Notes: generated from the sequence alone by a model not told the origin. DNA of 64,000 bases from Vibrio syngnathi (GCF_002119525.1 NZ_CP017917.1:62001-126000); one strand, 5' to 3'. Numbered from the stretch's first letter, positions 25,481 to 35,461 are shown. Made by a program: numbers and translations.

Positions 25481-26989
25481 TCACAAATGGTTGATCCATA
25501 ATTGGTCGAGCTCACACCAACCGAAACCATTCACTTGCGCGCCGTGTATCTTTTCAGAAACCTCTAAGTTGAACGCCTCTTGCTTGAGCTCAACCACAAC
25601 CCCAGAGTTATTCAACCAATGCTTGAGTGCTAACAGTGCATTCATCGCTAACTCAAAGTTTGGCTGGCTTCTTATTGAGGCCAAGTATTGTTCTATTGTC
25701 TCTAACATCTCAGCAGGCAGCGCTAACTCCTCAAAGGGGAAGCGAGTGAAAAAGCTTAACCACGAAGTGAAGGGGTCGTTCTCATCAATAATGCTGCATA
25801 GCGCGACGTCTTTGGTAGTTAGGTAGTGGCCATATTCCACGTTGGTTTTGCTGTCGCCGGATACTGATAACTGATCGAAAAGGGCTTGGCATTCAGAGGT
25901 GTCTTCAACGGTGAATTCACTAATGGTGTTCGACAACATCGGGTTCTGAATTTTGAAAAACGTTGAGCCGAAATCCGGTTGAGAATAATGGTCATCACCA
26001 CGCACGGTGGTCGTCTTTTCGGGCAGTTTCACGCACACCTGATTTTGAGCGCAGGCTTTGCTCTGTGCCCATTCCGGATAGACCCACAACTCGACTCGAT
26101 TGAGAATCGGAGTGCTATGTGAATACGCGCTATTACGGTTTAATCTCAACATCTTGCTCGAGAATATGTTTAATGAGAACGCGCCAGAACCAATCAACCT
26201 ATCAGTCGGTGATGAGGGATCAAATACAGAGGCTTCAACTCTGGAAAGTAAGCGCGGTAAATGCCAATCAGGTTGATTCAATTTTACGACAACCACATTA
26301 CCTGCCGAGGCAGAGACCTCATCAATATGCTGATAACAGCGACGCCATATTTTGCTTTGGCAGAGCGAGTTAAGGTTGCACGCTATGTCTTGAGGTTCGA
26401 GAGTTCTTCCGTTATGAAAGCGAACGCCATTGCGTATTTGAAAGTGCCACTGTGTCGCATCTTCATTAGGCTGCCAATGATAAGCCAGATCGCCGCTGAG
26501 TTTGCCGTGCTTAACTGAGGTTAAGCGTTGGCAAATTTGCATCACTAAGAAACGTTCGGTGCGCCTAAGTACTCGTTGAGGGTGAAGAGCCTCGAGCTCT
26601 CGGTGAAAGGGGATGTACGCGATATTCTGCGCCGACGAATTGGTATTGCTTAGAAAGGCTTGCAACTCAGCGCCAGCATTGCGGCCATTGAAGCTCAAGG
26701 TGCTAAAGACCTGTTCTATGTTACCTGCGTCAGCTTGGGTTTGTGCGTATTGGTAACATGCCTCAATGGGCTCAACCAGACACGTGAGTTGTGCCTTCTT
26801 GCTGCGGCCTGAGCTGGCTTGCCACTCAAGCCAACCTTGTGCTGTCATCGCTTTTATTAAGGTCTGAACATGACGCTCACTCACATGCAGCAGTGTGGCC
26901 AGTTGGTTGACCTGACAATGTGATACTCCAGGCCCAAAAGCCTGAAATATCTTTTCATACAGTTCAAGCTTGCGCTTAAGGTTGCCCAA
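25481..26989 (-). CDS. SgrR-like regulator with solute-binding domain
   Basis: 502 residues. The N-terminal winged-helix domain (about 1-115, HCQVNQLATLLHVSERHVQTLIKAM) is joined to an extracellular-solute-binding family 5 domain (about 165-500, DATQWHFQIRNGVRFHNGRTL). This is the SgrR architecture: SgrR activates sgrS during glucose-phosphate stress. Several Vibrio paralogues of this type exist and most are uncharacterised. It is 10 bases downstream of the oxidoreductase gene and probably in one operon with it. No sgrS-like gene was seen nearby. Confidence 0.85.
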   Translation of the reverse strand: MGNLKRKLELYEKIFQAFGPGVSHCQVNQLATLLHVSERHVQTLIKAMTAQGWLEWQASSGRSKKAQLTCLVEPIEACYQYAQTQADAGNIEQVFSTLSFNGRNAGAELQAFLSNTNSSAQNIAYIPFHRELEALHPQRVLRRTERFLVMQICQRLTSVKHGKLSGDLAYHWQPNEDATQWHFQIRNGVRFHNGRTLEPQDIACNLNSLCQSKIWRRCYQHIDEVSASAGNVVVVKLNQPDWHLPRLLSRVEASVFDPSSPTDRLIGSGAFSLNIFSSKMLRLNRNSAYSHSTPILNRVELWVYPEWAQSKACAQNQVCVKLPEKTTTVRGDDHYSQPDFGSTFFKIQNPMLSNTISEFTVEDTSECQALFDQLSVSGDSKTNVEYGHYLTTKDVALCSIIDENDPFTSWLSFFTRFPFEELALPAEMLETIEQYLASIRSQPNFELAMNALLALKHWLNNSGVVVELKQEAFNLEVSEKIHGAQVNGFGWCELDQLWINHL

Positions 26990-26999
26990 TTTGCTTTTC

Positions 27000-28010
27000 C
27001 TAACGACGAGGTTGAGTTAAATGTGGATAGCCAGAGTCAATGAGTGCTTTTTCCATCGTATCGAGAACTCGTGAGGTTATCTCTGAGCTTAGGATATCCG
27101 ACTCAGTTTTGCCTTGAAGCACCAATCCTGAAAAATGGTCGATTTCAAATTCGAATCCATTCCCCATCACTCGGTTGGTGATAGTCGACTTTTGCCCTTG
27201 ATGTTCAATGTCAATAAAGGCCGGGTTCCACCATTTTTCGTGGATGGTGATCTTGGTATCAGGCCCACTCAAATGTGCTGTTCTGGGAAGGTTCTGCACC
27301 GTTGATGCCGATATTTTTCCGTTCATATCACCAGAGAATGTAAAGCATGCATCGGTATCAACATTCACCCCCTCATAAAGACACGACATCTCTACTTGAG
27401 GTTTTGAAGGATTCACACCCAACGTGCGACACAGATCGTAGAAGAACCAAAGCCCATAGACGCCGACATCGAGTGTTGCTCCGCCTGACAAATCCGGATT
27501 GAAGATAAACAAATCGGGCTCATAGTCGTGATGGTTACCAAAGCTGGCTTCGATTGAATCTATCTGAATGTTGTTGTCGACCAAAAATGATTGGAGCTCA
27601 CGATACGCGGGAAACACCACGGTTTTCATCGCTTCTAACAGCATCACGCCATTTTGCTTGGCGAGGGCTTTCATCTCCAGCCAATCATTAAGATTGGTGA
27701 AAGCGGGCTTCTCGACCAATACGTGTTTTTTATGGCTTAGAAACAGTTCAGCAAGTGGCTGGTGGTATGGATGAACGGTGGCGATGTAAACCGCTTCTAC
27801 TGTTGGGTCATTCGCCATGGCTTCATAAGAACCATAAGCCTTGTCGCAACCAAACTTGTTGGCGAACGTGGCTGCGCGTGAGTGATCTCTGGCGGCAACC
27901 GCATAAAGCTCACTATGCAGACAGTGTTCTGTGACTGCGGTTGCGAATAGATTGGCGATATTACCTAGCCCTGCGATGCCCCATTTTGTTTTGCGTTGCG
28001 TGTCGCTCAT
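27000..28010 (-). CDS. Gfo/Idh/MocA-family NAD(P)-dependent oxidoreductase
   Basis: 336 residues from the ATG at 28010, chosen because GGAGCAACTG precedes it; a TTG four codons upstream is the alternative. N-terminal Rossmann fold with GIAGLGNIA near residue 10-18, the EKPAFTN motif (Lys in the dehydrogenase active site) near 95, and the C-terminal alpha/beta domain of the family. Substrates are usually sugars, inositols or dihydrodiols; none can be assigned. The gene precedes the SgrR-like gene. Confidence 0.87.
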   Translation of the reverse strand: MSDTQRKTKWGIAGLGNIANLFATAVTEHCLHSELYAVAARDHSRAATFANKFGCDKAYGSYEAMANDPTVEAVYIATVHPYHQPLAELFLSHKKHVLVEKPAFTNLNDWLEMKALAKQNGVMLLEAMKTVVFPAYRELQSFLVDNNIQIDSIEASFGNHHDYEPDLFIFNPDLSGGATLDVGVYGLWFFYDLCRTLGVNPSKPQVEMSCLYEGVNVDTDACFTFSGDMNGKISASTVQNLPRTAHLSGPDTKITIHEKWWNPAFIDIEHQGQKSTITNRVMGNGFEFEIDHFSGLVLQGKTESDILSSEITSRVLDTMEKALIDSGYPHLTQPRR

Positions 28011-28062
28011 CAGTTGCTCCAAATCGTTGTTTGTCTCAGTGTACTCAGAGGCGCCACATACA

Positions 28063-28097
28063 AATAGAGAACAGATTTCTCAACCTGTTCTCTATTT
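28063..28097 (-). terminator. Terminator after the homocysteine methyltransferase-family gene
   Basis: AGAGAACAG-N10-CTGTTCTCT is a perfect 9-bp stem flanked by AAT and ATTTAATT, about 40 bases beyond the stop codon of the minus-strand gene at 28136. Confidence 0.7.
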
Positions 28098-28135
28098 AAT
28101 TCTATTCTAGTTGAAGCTCTGGATCAGCTCCCGGA

Positions 28136-29035
28136 TTAGCTCTGTAGGGAGCGTTTCCAATCGGCTAGGGCTTGAATGTGTTTTGGCCCGATGCCACAAC
28201 AGCCACCGACAATATTCGCTCCTAGCGCGTGCCAGCGTTTTGCGTAAACTAAATAACCTTGACCATCCAGTTCACGTATCTCTTGAAGCATATCATTTGC
28301 TTCATGTTCGCTACTGATCGGTGCAAAGTTGTTGGCGTAGACACCAATTTCTAAATCACAGCCTAGCTCACCAATCACTTTCTTAGCATCAATAATGGCT
28401 TGATCCATCACTTCAGGCACTGAGCAGTTAAACATAATGCCTTTCGCGTTTGATTGGCAGGCAAGTTTGATCGCATCTGTTACGCTTTCGCCAGAGCGAA
28501 TGCTGGCAGAGTCGCCCTTGGTATCTTCCAAGCTAAAGGCGTAATAACACGGTTTGTTTGATTGCTTGAGTACCGCATGAATGGATTCGAATTCTTGCAG
28601 GCTACAGATGGTTTCTGCTATCCAAAGATCGATGTTCGGGTCTTGGGCATCGTAAAGCGTTTGAATGATTGGCGCTGCCTCTTCGACCTTAAATAAGTCT
28701 GGTCGGTAGCTGCCAAATGGTGGTGGAATCGCGCCCGCCACTTTCACGGTGTGAGAAGCTTTGTCAGCAACTGCTTTAGCCAGTTCGCCAGATAGTGCTG
28801 CGAGTTCAAAGCCTCGTTGTTCAAAGAGCTCTTCACCCAAGTGAAAAGGTACACACGCGTAGCTATTGGTGATCAAGATTTCAGCACCTGCATCGACAAA
28901 GTTTTGATGCGCTTGGCTGACAAATTCGGGTGCTTCAGTCAGCGCTTGAGCACTCCAAAGCGGTTGAGAAAATGGCGCGCCAATTTCTTTGAGTTCTCGG
29001 CCCATGCCGCCATCAAGTATGGTTAGTGTTTTCAT
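28136..29035 (-). CDS. Homocysteine S-methyltransferase family protein
   Basis: 299 residues from the ATG at 29035 (a TTG two codons upstream is possible). TIM-barrel family with the N-terminal LDGGMGREL, an NSYAC strand, the zinc cysteine in MFNCSVP and the C-terminal zinc pair GGCCGIGP. Enzymes of this type use S-methylmethionine or betaine-like donors (MmuM, BhmT). This one lacks an adjacent MmuP transporter, so the donor is unknown. Confidence 0.87.
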   Translation of the reverse strand: MKTLTILDGGMGRELKEIGAPFSQPLWSAQALTEAPEFVSQAHQNFVDAGAEILITNSYACVPFHLGEELFEQRGFELAALSGELAKAVADKASHTVKVAGAIPPPFGSYRPDLFKVEEAAPIIQTLYDAQDPNIDLWIAETICSLQEFESIHAVLKQSNKPCYYAFSLEDTKGDSASIRSGESVTDAIKLACQSNAKGIMFNCSVPEVMDQAIIDAKKVIGELGCDLEIGVYANNFAPISSEHEANDMLQEIRELDGQGYLVYAKRWHALGANIVGGCCGIGPKHIQALADWKRSLQS

Positions 29036-29041
29036 ATTCAA

Positions 29042-29541
29042 TACTATCTAAACAATTGCTGAAGTTCTGCCGTCACCATATCAGACAACCTTGTCAGACA
29101 GAAGCCATCAAGACTCTGTGTTATTGATAAAATGTGTCGGACTGTTTTGGAGATAGCCTCTGCATAATTTAGATCACCCTTATCCAATAATGTTCACCAC
29201 CACACGCATCAATATCTATACGCATGAGTGGCATACTTGCTATTGTAGTCAGCAGTTTAGAGCGAGTTACCAACTTATGAAGTATGGCCTTACCATTTTG
29301 GTCTACAGCATGAACACTGAAGTGGTTTTTAGCTAGGTCGATACCGCAGAAATAAGAATAATCAGACATGGTGCCTCCGGTGCATTTAAGTACTACATAA
29401 GTTTGGCAGATTCTCGGGAGGAGAATTCATGTTATTCGTTATAACTACGTGGCATTTTTGAACTCCCTCGAAGTAAATTCTTACTGCTTTGCATAGTAAA
29501 CTAGTTGCTATTAGCCTATTGGTTTACAATGCCAATTAGGA
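29042..29541. other. Region holding an IS110 remnant and no intact gene
   Basis: Apart from the truncated transposase (29169-29369) no gene is visible in these 500 bases. The part after 29370 resembles the upstream end of an IS110-type element; its outer boundary cannot be set by eye. Confidence 0.6.
29169..29369 (-). pseudogene. IS110-family transposase, N-terminal fragment
   Basis: 66 residues matching only the start of an IS110-type DEDD transposase (YFCGIDLAKNHFSVHAVD, then VTRSKLLTTIASMPLMRI and ACGGEHYW). The catalytic Asp of GIDLAK is present but the remaining roughly 250-300 residues are gone. It is a decayed remnant and cannot be active. Confidence 0.88.
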
Positions 29542-29547
29542 GTGGAT

Positions 29548-29820
29548 ATGTTCAAGTGCCCAAACTGCGCAGAGTCCTTGACAGTGAGGGATAAGTTAAA
29601 ATTCATCCCTGGCAAACTAATAAAATGCAAAAAATGTTCTCATGAGTTAAAGCTGTTCAAGGTCTATTATTATGCTACCTTTTTTTTTGCAGCTTCGGGT
29701 AGTTCCCTTTTCGTCAATCAATTCGGACTTAACGAGTTAAATGCAGCAGGATTAGCGTTTGCGTGTTGTTTTTTGTTGTTTATATGTCAACCAATTAGGA
29801 AGCGTAGTTATAACAAATAA
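29548..29820 (+). CDS. Small zinc-ribbon membrane protein
   Basis: 90 residues from the ATG at 29548 (RBS TTAGGAG, spacing 5). The N-terminus carries two CXXC pairs (CPNC at about 3-6, CKKC at about 26-29) that look like a zinc ribbon, followed by two hydrophobic helices (about 40-55 and 65-82). Function unknown. It stands next to the transposase remnant. Confidence 0.65.
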   Translation: MFKCPNCAESLTVRDKLKFIPGKLIKCKKCSHELKLFKVYYYATFFFAASGSSLFVNQFGLNELNAAGLAFACCFLLFICQPIRKRSYNK

Positions 29821-29984
29821 GGATTAAGGTGTTGCGCAGTCAACACTAAATCCCGAGTGTTGAACAAGCCCGAAGCCGTATTATTAAGTAAATGGTACGA
29901 TTGGGTTTGGGAGATATGTTTATCTCATCAACCATTTCAGAACGTTAAATGGTAGGTCATAACAATCTGTAGAGGGAAAGTACA

Positions 29985-30686
29985 TTGAAGTTAACGAATA
30001 AACTCGTACGTTACCCGCACATTGATGTTGATCGTGCGTTTGAAAAAGAAGATGAGTTATTGCAGCAAATACAGGCCGGTGAGATTGCGCAAGCCTTAAT
30101 GCTTTGGCAAGCAAAAACGGCAACACTCGTATTGCCTGCGGGTAAAAAGTGGCCAGTGACGTTAGAGTCTAGAAAACAACTTGCGGCACAAGGCTGGCAA
30201 CTCACCTCACGAAAAACCGGCGGTGCTCCTGTTCCCCAACTACCAGGGATCATTAACCTATCGCACATTTACCATTGGCCTCGTGATGAAGCATACAACA
30301 TCCCAAAAGCGTATCGACATTTATGCGATGTATTAACCCTGTTTTTTAAAGTACTGGGCATTGATGTGGATGTACACGCAACCCCCGGTTCTTATTGTGA
30401 TGGTGACTACAACCTCAATATCAATAAACAAAAAATAGTGGGTACTGCACAGCGTGTTTTGCTTAAACAAGGGGGCGGTCAAATCGTACTTTCGCAAGCC
30501 TGTATCTTGTTAGACGTAGACCTAGAGAACATCGTTGCTCCCGTGAATTTTTATAATCAAGTTTGCGATAACCCAACCGTGGTGGATGCGCAGGTTCATA
30601 CTCCTTTGTCTGAGCATTTGGCAACCCTGCCCAACGTAGACTCACTCTTTCAGCAGCTAAGCCAGGCTTTCATCAAGTATGCGTAA
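29985..30686 (+). CDS. Lipoate-protein ligase-like (BPL/LPL superfamily) protein
   Basis: 233 residues from a TTG start at 29985 with AGAGGGAAA ahead of it; no better ATG exists upstream. Motifs of the biotin/lipoate ligase fold are seen: the RKTGGAPVPQLPGIINLS loop and NINKQKIVGTAQR with the likely catalytic Lys, followed by the GGGQIVLSQACILLDVD strand. It is shorter and more divergent than LplA, so it may be an amidotransferase or a specialised ligase. No lipoylated partner gene is adjacent. Family call by motif only. Confidence 0.75.
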   Translation: MKLTNKLVRYPHIDVDRAFEKEDELLQQIQAGEIAQALMLWQAKTATLVLPAGKKWPVTLESRKQLAAQGWQLTSRKTGGAPVPQLPGIINLSHIYHWPRDEAYNIPKAYRHLCDVLTLFFKVLGIDVDVHATPGSYCDGDYNLNINKQKIVGTAQRVLLKQGGGQIVLSQACILLDVDLENIVAPVNFYNQVCDNPTVVDAQVHTPLSEHLATLPNVDSLFQQLSQAFIKYA

Positions 30687-30701
30687 TGCTAACCAAACAA
30701 G

Positions 30702-30734
30702 AAAGCCTCAACTAAATGAATTAGCTGAGGCTTG
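30702..30734. terminator. Hairpin between lipoate-ligase-like and alkylsulfatase genes
   Basis: AAGCCTCA-ACTAAATGAATTAGC-TGAGGCTT, with TTAG/CTAA extending the stem. The 3' tail on the minus strand is T-rich, so it probably ends both converging transcripts. Confidence 0.6.
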
Positions 30735-30802
30735 GTCGGTATTAGCCTTGTGATAGCCTATATTGGCTTCGTTGACGTTATTATTATTTTGTTTTTTAGG
30801 TC

Positions 30803-32875
30803 TTAATGAGCGTGAACAGCTGAATCTTGGTATAGCTCAGCATCCACTTCTTCGCCTTTGTTCGGGCGAGGTACAATCTCAAAATAGGTGTCGGCTTCAG
30901 TCAGAGAATTCAGCAGTTTATTGAGCGATGTCTTGTCACCTTTCACGCCAGCTTGTCCTTCTTCCAACAGTTTATTGAGCGTCGTTTTCTTCAACACGAT
31001 GTCAGACACATCAGACTTATTGATGATCAGTGTCGTATCCGCATCTTGTAGCTGACTTACTTGAATGTTGTTTAGGTTGCCATTAGACATCTCAACGTAG
31101 TAGAACTCTTTCATGTCAGGTAGCTGAATATTCATTGTGAACGGCGTGTCTTGCGCCTTCAACGAATCCACTTTTACCGCTAAGTAATCGAGTAGGTTTT
31201 CAATCGTCATGTTCGCCAATACATCCGGAGAAGCGGTTTTTGGCGCGCCTGGTTGTGTACCGATACGCAGTTCTTGAGCACCCGTCAGATAGATGTTTCT
31301 CCAACCTGCACCTTCTGATTTATAACCTAACTGCTCGTAAGTATCTGCCAATAAGCCACGGGCTTTTTTGTTCTCTGGTTCAGCTTGGACAACCTTGTTA
31401 AGTGCCGTTGCGACGAAACGATATTCGCCTTCTTGGAAATCTTGCTGCGCTTTCTCAATCACAGCATCACTGCCCCCCATGTATTCAACAAACTTAACCG
31501 ACTCTGGGTGAATTTGCAGTGGGTTCAGGTTCGCAGGGTTCATGTCGAAGTAGCCAAGGTACATGTTGTACACAGCGCGAGCATTGTGAGAGTAAGTACC
31601 GTGGTAACCGTTGGTGTGCCAAGACTGTTGAATGCTGTCTGGCATTACCTTGTAAATCTCGTCACCGATGTCTTGTAGAACCACACCGTTGTTGGCTAAA
31701 CGAAGCGTTTGGTTATGAGTAAAGCCGTACGCGTCACGCTGCATTTTTAGGTAATCAGAGATCTCTTGCTCACCCCAAACTGGCGCTGAGTGAGACGCAA
31801 ATAGCACCTCTGTTTCTTCGCCCCAAGTGACTAACATCTCGTTGATTTTTTTAGACCACTTCAAACCATCACGTACTTTTGCGCCGCGAAGTGTGTATAG
31901 GTTATGCATGCCTTGGTAGGTCAGTTCGCCTGTCCAAAGTGCTTTCATGCTTGGAATATACGTCACCATTTCTGATGCCGCTTCGGTACCTGAAGCATCC
32001 ATGAATTGCATTTCTAAGCCGTCGATAACCAGAGTTTCAATCTCTTCGTTATGGTTCAGCTCGTAGTCTGGCAGTACGTAAGTAATGCTACCGGTTGATA
32101 GGCCTTTCGATAGTGCCGCATCCACAATACCGTGTTCATGACGATTCAGTGTCGCGCCGTATTGATAAGCAGTACGACGAGACATTGCATTACCCGCCAG
32201 TACGTTTTCGTCGACGATTTCTTTGGTGATGTTTTTTGAACCGTAGACTTTTACATCTGGGTACGCGTCTTTGATTGCTCTTGCGCCACCAAAGTGATCA
32301 GCGTGCGAGTGAGAATAAATCATGGCAACGACGGGCAGTTCACCGCCATCAGGCACATTGTTCTTAAAGAATTTGAGTGATTTAGCGGCCGCTTCTTTGG
32401 TGAGCAGAACGTCGTAGGCGATCCAACCGTTGTCACTACGGATGAAAGAGATCGATGCCAAATCGGCACCACGAACTTGATAAACTTTGCCCGGTACAAC
32501 CTCGTACAAACCTTCAGCCGCTTGGTTCAAGACCGCTTGGCGCCAAAGCGAAGGGTTTACTGAATCTGGTGCTTTTTCAGCGTTTGAAACACTTGGTTCG
32601 ATGAAGTTGAAGCTGTTACGGATGATATCGCCAGTTTCTTGATCGAAGCTAGCAATAAGGCCTTTGTTGTTATTGTCGAAAGCACGAGTGTCGGCAAAGT
32701 TGAGTGTTTTTGCGAACTCTTGGTTTGCTTTGGTGGTCATCTCGGTTGCGCTTTTGCCACCTTGGTCGCCAATTTCGCTAAAGTGTGCGTGGTCATGGTT
32801 AGCTGCAACAGCAGGGAATGCGAGTGAGATAGCTAGGAACAGTGATGCATTTTTGAACGTGCGAGAAGTTTTCAT
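30803..32875 (-). CDS. Alkylsulfatase (SDS hydrolase, metallo-beta-lactamase fold)
   Basis: 690 residues with a signal peptide (1-25, ending AVAA). The metallo-beta-lactamase domain carries HSHADHFGG (His189, His191, Asp193, His194) and further zinc ligands around ASHSAP. A dimerisation domain and an SCP2-like C-terminal domain (about 560-680) complete the SdsA1/BDS1 architecture. It cleaves alkyl sulfates such as SDS to alcohol and sulfate in the periplasm or outside. A LysR-type gene is divergent, as is usual for sds genes. Confidence 0.93.
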   Translation of the reverse strand: MKTSRTFKNASLFLAISLAFPAVAANHDHAHFSEIGDQGGKSATEMTTKANQEFAKTLNFADTRAFDNNNKGLIASFDQETGDIIRNSFNFIEPSVSNAEKAPDSVNPSLWRQAVLNQAAEGLYEVVPGKVYQVRGADLASISFIRSDNGWIAYDVLLTKEAAAKSLKFFKNNVPDGGELPVVAMIYSHSHADHFGGARAIKDAYPDVKVYGSKNITKEIVDENVLAGNAMSRRTAYQYGATLNRHEHGIVDAALSKGLSTGSITYVLPDYELNHNEEIETLVIDGLEMQFMDASGTEAASEMVTYIPSMKALWTGELTYQGMHNLYTLRGAKVRDGLKWSKKINEMLVTWGEETEVLFASHSAPVWGEQEISDYLKMQRDAYGFTHNQTLRLANNGVVLQDIGDEIYKVMPDSIQQSWHTNGYHGTYSHNARAVYNMYLGYFDMNPANLNPLQIHPESVKFVEYMGGSDAVIEKAQQDFQEGEYRFVATALNKVVQAEPENKKARGLLADTYEQLGYKSEGAGWRNIYLTGAQELRIGTQPGAPKTASPDVLANMTIENLLDYLAVKVDSLKAQDTPFTMNIQLPDMKEFYYVEMSNGNLNNIQVSQLQDADTTLIINKSDVSDIVLKKTTLNKLLEEGQAGVKGDKTSLNKLLNSLTEADTYFEIVPRPNKGEEVDAELYQDSAVHAH

Positions 32876-33063
32876 AAGAGCCTCTTCATTTCAGAATTTT
32901 GTTTCGTTGAGGCGATTATAGGAATAAGACATATAGCAAAAAATAAAGTAAGCTTTAGTTGATACATCACGGATGGCTATGTATTGAATCATGCAATGGT
33001 TGGGGAACGAAGACGAAACCTGACCTATGATTGATTAAGGCCACATTGACAGGGAGAGTAACG

Positions 33064-33966
33064 GTGAGCGACGTGGAAAAGTTGGATTTAAATCTATTGA
33101 GCGTGTTCTTAGAGGTGTATCGATTAAAGTCGATCACGCTTGCATCTGAATCGCTTGGTATGACTCAACCTGGGGTGAGTGGGGCATTGAAACGACTGCA
33201 ATCTCAGCTTGATACTGACCTGTTTATTCGTGAAGGGCGAGGGATCATTCCGACCAATGCTGCGGTGCAATTGGCAAGCCGAGTAGAACCTGCACTCGAG
33301 GGGATAACCAGCGCAGTCAGTACCTTAAAGCAGTTCGATAATCAGCAGCATCATGTCTTCCGACTTCTAGTGAATGAGATCGGTTTAACCAAGCTTCAGC
33401 CCCTTGTAGAGCAAGATGAAACGCTGGGAAATATCTCAATCGAATTCAATATGGTGCCGAATAACGAAGAAGAACTTCTTCAGAGTTTGAGCATGCAGCA
33501 AGCGGATCTTGCCATCGATATTCACTACCCTCAGGTCAATGGTTATATGAATCAGCAAGTGCTTGAGGACAAGTTGGTATTGATTGCTCGTAAAGGGCAC
33601 CCAAGAATTGATGGTGTCGTGACCGAAGATCAGTATTACGATGAGAAGCATGTTACTTTTAGGATGCGTCGTTCTCGCCTTTATACGGCTGACTATTTCA
33701 CCAAGAAGGCGATCAAACCGAGAAAAGTGAGTTCAGAGTGCGACTCATTGATGATGATGTGTGTGTTGGTATCCGGTTCTGATTGCGTCGGCAGTACTTC
33801 TCGTGATTTTGCAAACCAATTTGCGGAGCGATTCCAGCTTCAAGTTCTTGAGCAGCCATTTGAGGTGTTGCCGATGCAGCAATACATGATTTGGCATAAA
33901 AGAACCGAATCCAACCCTGCTCATCAGTGGTTGAGAAACAAGATCCAACAATACATGGCTGACTAA
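33064..33966 (+). CDS. LysR-family regulator divergent from alkylsulfatase
   Basis: 300 residues from a GTG start at 33064 with AGGGAGAG ahead of it; an upstream in-frame TTG lacks an RBS. N-terminal helix-turn-helix (about 10-65, SITLASESLGMTQPGVSGALKRL) and a substrate-binding domain. Probably activates the alkylsulfatase gene. Its last 4 bases overlap the convergent EamA gene. Confidence 0.87.
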   Translation: MSDVEKLDLNLLSVFLEVYRLKSITLASESLGMTQPGVSGALKRLQSQLDTDLFIREGRGIIPTNAAVQLASRVEPALEGITSAVSTLKQFDNQQHHVFRLLVNEIGLTKLQPLVEQDETLGNISIEFNMVPNNEEELLQSLSMQQADLAIDIHYPQVNGYMNQQVLEDKLVLIARKGHPRIDGVVTEDQYYDEKHVTFRMRRSRLYTADYFTKKAIKPRKVSSECDSLMMMCVLVSGSDCVGSTSRDFANQFAERFQLQVLEQPFEVLPMQQYMIWHKRTESNPAHQWLRNKIQQYMAD

Positions 33967-34862
33967 CGAGATGCTCTTTCTGCTCGTTTTTGTTTGGCGC
34001 TCTCTATCATCTTAGAAGGTGTCATACCTGTTACTAACATGGTGCCAGTGATTACCAGAATTGAACCAGTAATCGTATTGATGCCAATTGCTTCATCTAA
34101 GAATAAGTTACCCCAGAGAATACCAAATACCGGAATGATGAAGGTAACGGACAGGGCTGAAGGCGCGCCGAGTTCAGAAACTAGATTGAAGTAAAGCAGG
34201 TAAGCAAGTCCAGTACACACCGCGCCCAGTAAGATAACCGATGTAGTAATAGTTAGATCCGGAGCCTCTCTCATCGGAATGAAAAAGATGAACGGCAACA
34301 CGATCAATACCGCAGCCCACATGCTGCCATGAGCATTATTGAATGCCTCAACTTTAGGTGCTTGTTTGGTATAGTTTGATGCTATTCCGTAGCTAAAGGC
34401 CGCCATCACCGCAGCACAAATCGGAAGTACAGCTTCATGGCCGATGTTTATCGCATCCCAACCAACGAGCACTCCTACTCCTGCTACCCCAATCCCAAGT
34501 CCTAATAGAACTCTCGCCTCGAGTGCTGTTTTCGTCCATATCGCACCAATGATTGCCGCCCATATTGGCGCGGTAGAGTTCAAGATGGCGAGTGTCGAGG
34601 CGTTCAGTGTTTGTGCGGCATAAGCGAAAAGTAAAAAGGGAACCGCAGTATTGAACAATCCAAGAATAAAGAAGTGTTTAGCATGTGAATTGAACGACAA
34701 CTTCTTTCTCAAGTAGAAAGAGACCAATAATAGAGTGATGGCAGCAAACAGTACTCGTGCTTCAATCAACACCGCTGGGCCCAATGGATTAGCGGCAATT
34801 CTCATGAACAGAAACGAACCGCCCCATATAGCCGCAAGTAGTATCAGTTTTAAAAAGCTCAC
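33963..34862 (-). CDS. EamA/DMT-family transporter
   Basis: 299 residues from the GTG at 34862 (an upstream GTG at 34919 would add 19 polar residues). Ten predicted membrane helices in two EamA repeats; the start FLKLILLAAIWGGSFLFMR is typical of the family. Members export amino acids or metabolites; the substrate is unknown. Confidence 0.85.
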   Translation of the reverse strand: MSFLKLILLAAIWGGSFLFMRIAANPLGPAVLIEARVLFAAITLLLVSFYLRKKLSFNSHAKHFFILGLFNTAVPFLLFAYAAQTLNASTLAILNSTAPIWAAIIGAIWTKTALEARVLLGLGIGVAGVGVLVGWDAINIGHEAVLPICAAVMAAFSYGIASNYTKQAPKVEAFNNAHGSMWAAVLIVLPFIFFIPMREAPDLTITTSVILLGAVCTGLAYLLYFNLVSELGAPSALSVTFIIPVFGILWGNLFLDEAIGINTITGSILVITGTMLVTGMTPSKMIESAKQKRAERASR

Positions 34863-35071
34863 AGTTTGAATCTCAGATTGTGTAAAACACCGACTATGGA
34901 TCAAAGCTATGTATTGCACAAATTTAGATGTTAATACTGTGCAGCTAATTGTTGGTATTTTGATAACGGAACTGACTATTAAATAGGAACACTTTTGATG
35001 AATTATGTTCTGTTTATTGTTCCTTATTTGATGAGTAATCTAGCGTTAGACATCAAACTTAGGCAAACAAA

Positions 35072-35461
35072 ATGAAGATTGAACACATCGCAATTTGGAC
35101 CAAAAAACTCGAAGTACTAAAGCGATTTTATGAAGATTATTTCGGCGCGACATCGAACTCAAAATATCACAACCCAACTAAAGGGTTTTCTTCATACTTC
35201 CTCTCGTTTGAAACGGGAAGTCGTTTAGAGATCATGGAAATGGATTCTGTGCCTGAATCGAAAGATGACATTTATGACCAGTTCACAGGCTTCATTCACA
35301 TGGCGATTTCATTAGGGTCGGAACAAGCGGTCGATCAACTGACTCAACGCTTGGTTGAAGACGGCTATGAGCGCTTAGATGGCCCAAGAAGAACAGGCGA
35401 TGGTTATTATGAGAGCTGTGTGCTCGATCCTGATGGCAATCGCTTGGAGCTTACTGCTTGA
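35072..35461 (+). CDS. VOC-family (glyoxalase/bleomycin-resistance fold) protein
   Basis: 129 residues. Paired beta-alpha-beta-beta-beta modules: the first starts IEHIAIWTKKLEVLKRFYEDYFGA and the last ends YYESCVLDPDGNRLELT. Candidate metal ligands are His5, Glu near 53 and Glu near 126. Lactoylglutathione-lyase-like or small-molecule-binding; the substrate is unknown. It stands alone before the GH1 gene. Confidence 0.85.
   Translation: MKIEHIAIWTKKLEVLKRFYEDYFGATSNSKYHNPTKGFSSYFLSFETGSRLEIMEMDSVPESKDDIYDQFTGFIHMAISLGSEQAVDQLTQRLVEDGYERLDGPRRTGDGYYESCVLDPDGNRLELTA

Noticed and set aside
29821..29984. Possible integron attC site between the zinc-ribbon and ligase genes
   Set aside because: Short inverted pieces exist, but the core-site ends expected of Vibrio attC repeats are absent and there is no second copy.
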